Shown in pieces: positions 44,601-54,262 of a stretch of 64,000 nucleotides of DNA (its first letter is position 1; each line of letters starts with the position of its first letter). Made by a program: the position numbers and the translations under genes. This DNA is from Saccharum officinarum (lineage: Eukaryota; Streptophyta; Magnoliopsida; Poales; Poaceae): assembly GCA_020631735.1 (NCBI GenBank), contig CM036162.1, positions 88,736,016-88,800,015 on the forward strand, given 5' to 3'. A model generated the notes under the pieces. It was given only the letters and a program-made list of their open reading frames with translations, had not been told where the DNA came from and did not search any database.

Positions 44601-47600
44601 CCCATATTTTCTCATGCCTTTACTCAAAATTCCTCCCCCTTTTCATGCCATAATTACTTCAAGTAGTAATATGCTTCTTGCATCTATGAAAAATCATTTC
44701 ATATGTTTAATATAATTCAATCATTCTTCTAGTATTCAATGGTTCTGGCATGAAATTCACATATCCAGTATACTATTCAATGTACAACAACATATTCAGA
44801 ATAGGACATAAACTTCTAGTTTCTGGGCTGAAGTATTAAATACTTGCTTCTACCTACATGGTAGTGGTGCACAAAGAACGATAACCTTCATGGTTAACTA
44901 AGGCTTCTTTGTGGATAAATTAATGCGAAATTTATTTAGATAGACAATAAGCAATTGTTTATATGTAAAACACAATTCATTTAATGCAAGGTTAACATAT
45001 ATTACTACAAGTAAAAATTGCAACTAAGAATATTAAATACTTCACATTAGTCTTCAAGCCAATAGATTAACCATTAACTCTTCTATGAGTATACGAGAAC
45101 CACTTAATTCAACGGGAATTAAAACTTAATGCACCACCACTACTACTAATATTCTTGGATAGTAATTTCAAAGATAAAACAAATATGTAAGCACATGATT
45201 CAAGTTCTTCTTCTGGAGAAACCTTAAAAATTCTTATACATTCTTACATATCTTAGCTTCTATGCTTGACATTTAGCAGCTTCATGCATACTCTACTTCA
45301 TAGTTAGGAGTACAACATATGCAAGTCATATATCCTGATTCATAATGCTGTCCAAAAATTTTAACTCAATTCTACTTGATATTGAGTAATTATGGATGAT
45401 AAATTTGAATACTTCTAATACTTCAATGCTCTCGGTCTTTCTATTTCAAGAAATATTTCTTCTAGAATTAGGCAAAGTCTTATTTTCCATCCTGTCTTCT
45501 ATGACTTTTAATCACAAAGCTTCAAGCTTATTGTATTTTTTTTCATAGAGCAGCACTATATCCCGTATGGTCATATAGCTTGAAAATTCAATTTGCTTTA
45601 TGCAATCATAATGTAGGATATCTTCTAAAATTTCTCATTCAGCGAGTCCCATAAGACCTTCGGAATTTAGCTTAGTCACATACTCATTCTTTGAGAGTAA
45701 TATAAGAAACTATCCACCACTTCAGTGGTAATAGAATATCCTACTAGGATTTAATAAATGACCATGCTATATAATTCTGTCATTCAGGACAAGTTCAGGA
45801 TATTCCTTCTTCATGAAGGTATGCATATATTATTATTACAAAATCATGTGCAAATAGGTTTACTGCATGTAAACAAGTAGCAAGGTGCAAAAAGATAGTG
45901 GATGGTTATCTAAAAGTATTCTTAGAAGCATCCAAGTATTTTTTTTAGGATTATGGTATATGCAAATTTCAGAATTAATAGAAGCATTCATTCATCCCAA
46001 AAATTCATTATGCTAGGAAAAAAACAAATGAGCCTCTTAAAGGTGATAAGTCTAAGATCTACAAGATTCAGAGAACTCATATATCTTATACCATGTTTCC
46101 TATATAATCATTCAAGATTTTATTTTTACACCCTAAACCAGAAAGTATATGAACTATTTTGCTAGAATATATTTAGTACATATACTTAGATTCTGCTAGA
46201 ATCATGGGCTTATATATAAATTTCAGATTTAAAGAGCCCTTTCTTATTTTCTGGATTGTTTCTGATATCTCGGCGACAAACACAAGAACAACAGTGGCAT
46301 GCAAGCCGTGGGTGAGAGCAACTTTTCATGGCGTCTTCAATTCATAATTTGGGTTTCGAAGCCTGCAGGACCGTAGATGACAAGAAAACGTGCACGCTGC
46401 TTGCCGGAGATGGCCATGGTTGCGTGTCGGCGTTCAGGCCGTATTCAAGTGGGAGTTTCAAAAACAGAGAACTCACAGATATTTTATTTACTGCAAAACA
46501 TGATTTTCAGAATCTGCTAGGAAAATAAAAACTTATAAACGCAACTGATAACTATTCTGATACGGGGCAAAAAGGATCTAGCCCAACCGGCCCAATTGGC
46601 CCGCTTACACTGCTCGCCGCCGCCCTCCACTACCTTATCTTCTTTCTTTTTCTCTGTGCAGCAGAGCTAAAGCGATGGCGGTGTCTGCGGCTCGCGTACA
46701 GGCGAGCAGACAACGGCGACCATGTAGGCGAGTGGATGTTCGATGAAGCTCACGTGCGAGTGAGCAGACGGCGGTGCCGGCGCATCAACTCGCGTGCGGG
46801 CGGGCAGAGGTGCGCGTCATGCGTGCGAGCAGACGGCGAGATGCAGCAGCTGCAAGTGCTGCGACTTACGCGTGCAGGCAAGCAACAACTAGTATAGATT
46901 TTTCTTTTCAAATATTCAACATCGGTGAGTGTTTCTACTACTAGTAGATCCAGATGTATTAAACTGGTGTAATTAATCGGCTTGCATGCCAAATTAATCA
47001 GCTTCCGTGCTATGATGTAGTCACCAAACTTCATGTCGATGATTTTTTTCTCTGGATTATGCTCTGATCTGGCGTTCAAGCATTCGTTTCTAGATCTATC
47101 TATGCCCCGATCTGGCGTTCAAGCCTTCTTGGCTTTGTTCTCGTAGATGAAACTCTACGTGCATATTAGCCTAACAAGCTTATGCGATCTCATGGCCGCA
47201 CCGCATGCATGCAACATAAAAAAACGACTCGGTGATCGAGGCCGACACAAGTAGATTGGAAAATAAATCTGATTTCATTGCCAGACGTAAACCAATCTAC
47301 CGTTTCGAATCAAATCATACCTTTGATTATTAAGGATGCCAATTGATCTACCTCACGTGCCGCGTAGGACAGTGGTTAGTAGATACATACCGCGTAGGGC
47401 GTTTGGCATTGTCGTAGAACTGCATGCTTGACGACGATGGTACATGTCGATGCAGTGCAATTATTTGCAGGTAGAGGTAGCAGATCCGTTCCGCTAACAA
47501 CGTCGGGATGTCGACGTCGTCGAAGTAGTCGCGGCAGCCGACAGGGACGTCGGTATGAGCGGCAGCGTCGATGGCGACGGCTTCAACGAGATGTCGACGT

Positions 47601-47622
47601 AGAGCTTGTCGTGCTGATAACG

Positions 47623-47891
47623 TGTTATAAACATGTTGCCAGCGGTTCGGACCTTTCCCTCTCCGTCTCTCACGATCAATATAATATATGAAAGTAGAAC
47701 ACATAGACATAAGATGTAGGGAGACTATTCTTTATTTCTCTGAATATTGGTGATTACAACATAGAGCTCCCACGTATATATAGTCCTGCCAAGGGCTAAG
47801 AGTTTTGGTAAGAGCCCACATACAAACAAACTAGGATTAGGATTCCTCCTTCTCCTTTCCTTCTAGAATTAAGTCCGTATGTTTTACAACA
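47623..47891 (-). repeat. 5' LTR of the non-coding retrotransposon
   Basis: 269 bp from TGTTATAAACATG to TTTTACAACA, co-linear with the left LTR with no indel. It is the 5' LTR because the candidate primer site lies just inside it. Confidence 0.93.
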
Positions 47892-48106
47892 AGAAGGTGC
47901 AGTGTTTGCGCAGGACTCCTCGTCACGTCACACCTCGTCCCTCGCATGCACCACATTCATTACTGTAGGAGCAAATTACATCTCGTTATACCATATTTTA
48001 CTACTTCTGTTTGATGTAAATTTTGTCTTCGATAGGTGTAAATTGATTATTCGTAAACGATAATGGTTAAAATTACTCAAACGGTTATTTGATCTGTTTT
48101 TTTGGC

Positions 48107-48485
48107 TTTTTTTATGTATGTTTAATTTGATTTGTTTTATTTGAATTTCTTTTAATTTGTCTTTCATAGAAATTATTTGCAATCTTCTTTTTTGTATATT
48201 TGATTTGATCTATTTTGAATTACTTCCAATTTACCTTTCATAGAAATTATTTGCAATCTTCTTTTTTGTATGTTTGATTTGATCTATTTTGAATTACTTC
48301 CAATTTACCTTTCATAGAAATTATTTGCAATCTTCTTTTTTGTATGTTTGATTTGATCTATTTTGAATTACTTCCAATTTACCTTTCATAGAAATTATCT
48401 GCAATCTTCTTTTTTGTATGTTTGGTTTGATTTATTTGAATTTCTTCCAATATGCTTTTCATAGAAATTATCTGCAATTTTTTAT
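48107..48485. repeat. Tandem repeat, 74-bp unit, about five copies
   Basis: TGATTTGATCTATTTTGAAT begins successive units at 48201, 48275 and 48349, exactly 74 bp apart; the three central units are almost identical and the flanking ones are degenerate. It holds no gene. A looser repeat of GGGTGATGG(C/G)(T/C)GGCTTCAAA follows at 48575 and 48655. Confidence 0.92.
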
Positions 48486-48973
48486 ATGCAATTTGTATTT
48501 TTTTCTATGGTTTTGCATTTCAAAAATATTATCTGTTAATTTGTTTATAATATGGTCCCTTAGATCTTGTGGTTTGGGTGATGGCCGGCTTCAAAACACT
48601 CGATTTTTTTTGTTTTGTCCATTCGAGTGTTTTCAAGCCATCTATCTCTCGGGTGATGGGTGGCTTCAAATCACGCGAGTTTTGACTAGACAGATCCAGT
48701 CGTCAGTCATTTATTGTTGTGCACAAGATACTACAAGGATATACGGAGTATATACAACTGAAAACCGTATATAAACGATAACAAATCATCATGCAAACAG
48801 GGCCTTAACTGTTCCTTAACGACGTTTCTTGTGCTGCCTGCTATGCTCCAACAGTGGTTTGTGTGGAGGAAACGAGATAAGGCTTTTTCGGCTTGCTTGC
48901 CGAAAGCTGTTGGACTCGCAATTAACTAGTGCAAGTTGTCTACTCGAAAACGACATGTGCCCAACTATCCTTC

Positions 48974-49214
48974 GGCTGTGTTTAGTTCCGCGAAAAAGGC
49001 GTAAAAAAAGTATTGTAGCACGTTTTGGCTTTATTTGGTAAATAGTATCTAACCGTTGACTAATTAGGTTCAAAACGTTCGTCTCGCAAAGTACAACTAA
49101 GTTGTACGATTAGTTTTTGATTTCATCTACATTTAGTATTTCATACATGTATCGCAAGTTTGATGTGACGGAGAATCTTTTTTTGCATAATGTTTTTTTT
49201 AACTGAACACAGCC
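48974..49214. mobile_element. Tourist-like MITE with TTC duplication
   Basis: Termini GGCTGTGTTTAGTTCCG and AACTGAACACAGCC; TTC at 48971-48973 and 49215-49217. Shares the TTCGTCTCGCAAAGTAC block with neighbouring copies. Confidence 0.85.
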
Positions 49215-49644
49215 TTCCATTCCCCAAAAAGAGAAATCCTCCGCAGCACCCAGCAGGTAAACGCAGTGGGCAAGTAACCTCGCCGACCAAGGATCTCATC
49301 TCACATACTACTGTTCAATTCAAGACATGTATCGGGTACTTTTGCAGCGTAAATTTACAGACGATCGAGATTACACATCAAAGGAGCGCAAAAAAAGAAG
49401 CTAGCAACAACTCGGTTTGTGCAACCGATCGAAGCAAGATCGAAGAAGTTGACTGACTTGGCTCCCTCTTATTGTCTTCACACAGGGGAGCTGCCTCTGC
49501 TCGCCAGTTCGATCGAGGCCACACATCGACGACGACGACATGTAGATGCTACAAACATGGCCGCGCTGACGCTCACACAAACTTACTAGTAGCAGAGCAG
49601 GCGGCCAGGCGCGCCGCGTGCCAACGGGGGCGGCGAGCCGGCGG

Positions 49645-49917
49645 CTAGTCGAGGCAGGTGCCGCAGATGCCGTAGCCGCCGCTGCAGCCGGGCCCGGTGC
49701 CGTCGCAGATCCCCGACGCGCCGACGAACACCGGGCTCCCGCGGCTGCCGCCGCCGCCCCGGCGCTTCCTGCCCCTCCTCCCGTCTGCTTCCCCGGCGTC
49801 GCCGACCCAGGTGAAGATGATCCACGACATGACGGACAGCCACAGGATGACCGCGCAGTAGAGCGCCTCGCCGCCGAGGCCGCCCTCCGCCACGCTCAGG
49901 AACCGATCCGCCCCCAT
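49645..49917 (-). CDS. 90-residue single-pass membrane protein with Cys/Gly-rich tail
   Basis: The protein starts MGADRFLSVAEGG, has one hydrophobic helix at about residues 18-38 (ALYCAVILWLSVMSWIIFTW), then a basic stretch (GRRGRKRRGGGG), and ends in a Cys-rich tail (ICDGTGPGCSGGYGICGTCLD). The basic run after the helix suggests the tail is cytosolic. A TATA box lies 100 bp upstream and the leader has a GA-rich run just before the ATG, as in many grass genes. The frame is complete. I do not know its function; it resembles small uncharacterised plant membrane proteins. Confidence 0.7.
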   Translation of the reverse strand: MGADRFLSVAEGGLGGEALYCAVILWLSVMSWIIFTWVGDAGEADGRRGRKRRGGGGSRGSPVFVGASGICDGTGPGCSGGYGICGTCLD

Positions 49918-50016
49918 CTCTCTCTCTCTCTCCCTTGCTTTCTCTACGAGCTAGTGCCGTGTCCCTATCCGGTGGTGGTGGTGGTAGCGGTGGGTGTGAA
50001 GCACTGCGCCTTGTAA

Positions 50017-50024
50017 CTTTATAG
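50017..50024 (-). promoter_or_regulatory. TATA box of the 90-residue protein gene
   Basis: CTATAAAG on the minus strand, 100 bp upstream of the ATG at 49917. Confidence 0.65.
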
Positions 50025-50613
50025 TCGTCGGCGGGCTGGGTTGGAGCGACGCGAGGTGCATCGGTGACGATCGGTGGATGGATGGATCCATCCACATCCG
50101 CGCGCGCCGCCACGGCGGGAAAACGGTGCCGTCACGGGCGGAAACGTGGCGCCTTTGCTTAGCGTGCGCCGCAGGAGCTGGGTCGGTCGGTCGGGTTCGG
50201 CGGGGTCGGTTCGGCTCGCCAGCCGCCCACCCGTGTCCGTCCTGTGGGCGGGCGGGGCGGGCTTGGACGCGGTCCGTTCCCGGCGGCGCGCCGTGGCCTA
50301 TCCTATTGGAAATTTTTGGAAGTGACGAGCATGCACCTGTGCTCTTGCTTGCTTCGGCCTAGGAGTGATCAGCGACTGCATGTGCATTCTGACATGTACT
50401 ATAGAATTGCAAGTACTAATATTCGTGTACTACAGTACTGTGTGAGTTTGGCGGTGGTACGCACAGGTTGGCCAAGTCAAGTCACGGCGTTTTCGACTTT
50501 CGTTCCTGGGATTGAACGCGCGACGTGGACGTGGTTGCAATTAATCGTAGGTAGCGAGTGGTTGAGCGACTGGGTTAAGCAATCACGGACTCGCGCCTCG
50601 CGGTTGCTTAGCG

Positions 50614-50725
50614 GCGTGGCGTGGAATTTCCTCTGTTTTGGGAAACGGAGAAGAAACGGCCTACGGTTTCGGATGGAATGGATTGATGAGTGGAGGTTGC
50701 TTACGAGTTAAGAAATGGATCAAGA
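50614..50725. repeat. 112-bp direct repeat, left copy
   Basis: GCGTGGCGTGGAATTTCCT to ATGGATCAAGA, repeated at 51451-51698, where a 136-bp MITE splits it. The two copies flank a LINE fragment. Confidence 0.85.
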
Positions 50726-51450
50726 GTATACAGCGGAGGAAATTAATCACTAGTACAAATCCTTTTGAATCTCATGCAGGTTCACGCTACAATGAGCTGC
50801 TTGACCATGTACGATCAAAGGTGACATCTGATATGAGTAACCTTCCGTTGAAAGAGTATACAGTGGAGGATGCTGAGAAAGCGAGAAATGCCAGCTATTT
50901 TTAATAAACAATTTTGGCATATTGTGGGCCACGGTGTGGTAAGCGAGGTTATGAATTTTTCTAAATGGAGGTGCAATGCCACAGGACTGGAATGATACAA
51001 CAGTAGTCCTAATTCCAAAGGTTGCAAACCCTGATAAAGTCAAGGATCTCAGACCAATAAATTTGTGTAATGTGATATAAGATTGCCTCAAACGTTATAT
51101 CAAATCGCTTGAAAGTCATCTTTCCTGACATTATTTCTTTAAATCAGAGTGACTTTGTACCTGGAAGATTAATTACTATGAAATAACACACTATATACAG
51201 ACCAAAAGGACAAGTGTTGATAGGTATGCAGCTGTCAAACTAGATATGACCAAAGCATGTGACTGAGTGGAATGGAACTTCCTGGATGATGATGTGCAGC
51301 CTGGGTTTAACGAAAATTGGATTGATCTTATTGTGAATTGCATGACTATAGTAAGATATCACATCAAAATTAATGACGAGCTCAGTGAAGAAATTAGTCC
51401 ACAGTGGGGTCTTCGACAAGGCGATCCTCTATCCCCTATCTTTTCTTGTT
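50726..51450 (+). mobile_element. LINE reverse-transcriptase fragment
   Basis: Broken frames show the endonuclease-RT linker (YTVEDAEKARNA), VLIPKVANPDKVKDLRPINL with the N-terminal RT motif, [23 protein letters not shown] with the RT motif A Asp, and GLRQGDPLSPIFSC, RT motif B. The YxDD motif and everything after are missing. Several stops and frame changes are present. It is abruptly cut by the 112-bp repeat on both sides. Confidence 0.85.
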
Positions 51451-51698
51451 GCGTGGCGTGGAATTTCCTTTGTTGGCTTTGTTTGGATGCATATATATTC
51501 ATCTCAATCCATATATGTTGAAGTGGATTGAAGCGAAATTAAACTAAATTCCATTATAGTCCACTCCAATACATATGGATTGAACTGGATAAACATGCAT
51601 CAAACAAGACTGTTTTGGAAACTGAGAAACGGCTTACGCTTTCGGATGGAATCAATTGATGAGGGGAGGTTGCTTACGAACTAAGAAATGGATCAAGA
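51451..51698. repeat. 112-bp direct repeat, right copy, split by a MITE
   Basis: Same sequence as 50614-50725 once the MITE at 51475-51610 is removed. A few substitutions separate the copies. Confidence 0.85.
51475..51610. mobile_element. 136-bp MITE with a visible empty site
   Basis: Termini GGCTTTGTTTGGATGCAT and ATGCATCAAACAAGAC are imperfect inverted repeats. TGTT lies on both sides (51471-51474, 51611-51614). The left 112-bp repeat shows the uninterrupted TGTT at 50634-50637, confirming both borders. Confidence 0.88.
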
Positions 51699-51817
51699 AG
51701 CGGGGAGTGTTTGCGTAGCAGGCTCATTACTATCTGGTGACAAGGCAGTGGTCCTGGTCCGAGGAAATTTGTCACCACTTGTTTGCGTCAGGCCAAGTTT
51801 GAATTTTTCTCCGACGC

Positions 51818-52059
51818 GGCTGTGTTTAGTTCCTGAATTTGGGGTGACAAAATTTACTGTAGCATTTCGTTTGTATTTGATAATAATTATCCAACCGTTG
51901 ACTAATTAGGCTCAAAACGTTCGTCTCGTAAAGTACAACCAAACTGTGCAATTAGTTTTTGATTTTATCCACATTTAGTACTTCATACATGTATCGCAAG
52001 TTTGATGTGATAGTTTTTTTTTTTGCAAAGTGCACTCTTCAATGTATCCAAACACAGCC
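51818..52059. mobile_element. Tourist-like MITE
   Basis: GGCTGTGTTTAGTTCCTG and CCAAACACAGCC termini, 242 bp, sister of the copy at 48974-49214. Target duplication unclear. Confidence 0.82.
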
Positions 52060-52230
52060 ACCTGCCTTCACTACCGCAGCTTCCGCTTGGCAGACGCTGT
52101 GACTGAACACCGATCACGAGGTCAAGTCAAGCCACATGCCTTATTCAAGTACAGAAAAAAAACGGTATTGCCTCAAAGCCGCCTGCGCTTTACAGTATGC
52201 TTCAACACACGTTGTGGAGTGGATACAAAG

Positions 52231-52473
52231 GGGCCAGTTTAGTTCCCAGAAAATTTTGCAAAATTTTTAAGATTCTCTGTCACATCGAATCTTTTGACAC
52301 ATGCATGAAGCATTAAATATAGATAAAAAATAAAACTAATTATACAGTTTAGACGAAATGAACGAGACGAATCTTTTAAGCCTAATTAGACCATGATTGG
52401 ACAATATTTGCCAAATAACAACGAAAAGCGCTACAGTGTCATTTTGCCAAATTTTTCGGAACTAAACCGGCCC
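52231..52473. mobile_element. Tourist-like MITE, well-preserved ends
   Basis: GGGCCAGTTTAGTTCC and GGAACTAAACCGGCCC differ at one position as inverted repeats; 243 bp. AAAG occurs on both sides. Same family as 26961-27201. Confidence 0.88.
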
Positions 52474-52631
52474 AAAGTCTTCTCAAGAATATAATACGAT
52501 ACATTTGGATAAATACACCGAGTAATAATAAAGTAATAAACCTTATTAATACGTTGTGAACGTAAACTACTACTATACGATTGCCGATGTGTAGCGGAAA
52601 CGTTAGGTCGTCGGAGCTGAAGTTTCACCGA

Positions 52632-52875
52632 GGGCGTGTTCACTTCGCGAAAAGTAGGTGAAAAGTTACTGTAGCATCTTTCGTTGTTATTTGGTAAAAT
52701 TTGTTTAATCATAGACTAACTAGGTTCAAAAGATTCGTCCCGACGTTTACAGACAAACTATGCAATTAGTTATCTTTTTTACCTATATTTAATGCTCCAT
52801 GCATGCGTCGAAAGATTTGATGTGATGAGTGGAAGAGGAAATATTTTGGGTAGGAATGAGGAAGTGAACAAGGCC
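52632..52875. mobile_element. Tourist-like MITE
   Basis: GGGCGTGTTCACTTCGCG and GAAGTGAACAAGGCCC termini, 244 bp, related in its interior to 3023-3281. Confidence 0.82.
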
Positions 52876-53470
52876 CGACTGAACTGCAACTCCTCTGCAT
52901 CGAATCGATGCTCCGCGTTCGCGGTCAGGTACTCGTACGTGATTCTGAACTGATATAGTACACGGAGTACTCCCTAGTTCAACAAATATGATTAGCCTGC
53001 TAAAAATACTGCTGGCTGGTTATATTTTTAGATAAAAATACTGCTGACTGAATGACTGATTTGACTGATAATCTTAAATGAGGCTGTTTGACTTTGCTGT
53101 TCAGAGTTGACAATGACTGACAGACTGAGGACGATTGCAATGCCATGCTTGTGGGCTTGTGGCCACACCATTCGGTCGTCGTACGGTAGCCAACCCCTTT
53201 ATTTCCTGGGGAAAAAAAATGCATGGGACAGTTCCACGTGGACAACCATGAGAACCCTGTTCCGACTCACGACACGTGGATCTCTTCACCATGCAACCGC
53301 GAGACCGCGACGCCTAGGATAGCTTCGCTTGGCTCGCAATGGCAACCCTCGCTCCAAACACCCATCTCTTCCGTATAAAGTCGGGTGCTCACGGACGCCG
53401 CGTTGGAACTACTCCCTCCCATAATACTACTAGACGTTTTAACATTTAAAATTTATCTCATAAAGCATCA

Positions 53471-53549
53471 CCCTATTTGCTTGAGCTTATCAGCTAAATC
53501 AGCCAGTTATTCAATAGTATTTTTCTCTCACAACAAATCAGCGAATAAG
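53471..53549. mobile_element. CCTGTTCGCT-family MITE, degenerate
   Basis: CCCTATTTGCTTGAGC, CAGCTAAATCAGCCA and TTTTTCTCTCACAACAAATC mark the family in a shortened form. Confidence 0.55.
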
Positions 53550-53788
53550 ACGACATTATAACCATCACATAGGTACCACCCTAGGCCAAACATCCCATCA
53601 GTCAATTCGTGTCTGCTCTGTACTTCTTTAAGTCACCAGCATATGAATATAAAAGGGAAAAGAATCAGAGACGGGTGGTGCTCCGGTGGTGTATAGCACC
53701 GGGAATTGGGACCGGAGCCTGTTGTCAATCAGAGTCATCATTATTCGTGTAGGGGTATGCAGGACTTTTAAACTCAGCATTGATCTAC

Positions 53789-54063
53789 GGCCTTGTTTAG
53801 TTCCCAAATTTTTCCCCAAATTTTACTATGCAAAAAGAAGATTCTCCATCACATCAAAATATCGGCAAATGCATGGAGTACTAAATGTAGATAAAATCAA
53901 AAACTAATTGCATAGTTTTGTTGTACTTTGCGAGACGAACATTTTGAGTCTAATTAATCAATTTTTGGATAATTTTTTGCACTAAAAAACAAAACGCGCT
54001 ACAGTGTTCCGACAGGAACACTGTAGCGCGCAGTGCCGATTCAGTCGGCATCTAAACACGGCC
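53789..54063. mobile_element. Tourist-like MITE with TAC duplication and an internal hairpin
   Basis: GGCCTTGTTTAGTTCC and ATCTAAACACGGCC termini with TAC at 53786-53788 and 54064-54066. Near the right end, CGCGCTACAGTGTTCC (53995-54010) and its exact complement (54015-54030) form a perfect 16-bp stem with a 4-nt loop. Confidence 0.88.
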
Positions 54064-54262
54064 TACGTGATGAATCCTATAACGTCCAACTTTGTGAGAC
54101 AGAGGGAGCAGACCTGATCAAAAGTCCAAAAAAATGTCAAATTAACATATTTAGCCTGAGCCCAATCCAACGCATTGATAAATCTAATTGAGTCTAAGCA
54201 TTTCTTGAATTTTTCTACTTTTGATTGGGTTAGGTCATCAGATCATGAATTGAAGATCATCA

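Larger units (their letters stand above)
41387..47891 (-). mobile_element. Complete but non-coding LTR retrotransposon (6.5 kb)
   Basis: Two 269-bp LTRs bound the element and AGAAG is duplicated at 41382-41386 and 47892-47896. Beside the left LTR, minus strand, is a purine tract AAGGGGGAG, so that side is 3'. Beside the right LTR, TTATCAGCACGAC is a candidate primer-binding site. The internal 6 kb has no frame with protease, integrase or reverse transcriptase. The purine-tract motif recurs as CTCCCCC on the plus strand near 42011, 43606, 43867, 44163 and 44630. Structure is like a LARD, a non-autonomous element moved in trans; the parent is probably Copia. It accounts for the lack of genes from 41.6 to 47.6 kb. 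Confidence 0.88.

Noticed and set aside
48818..49041. Short frames at the edge of the MITE at 48974
   Set aside because: They run into MITE terminal sequence and have no independent support.
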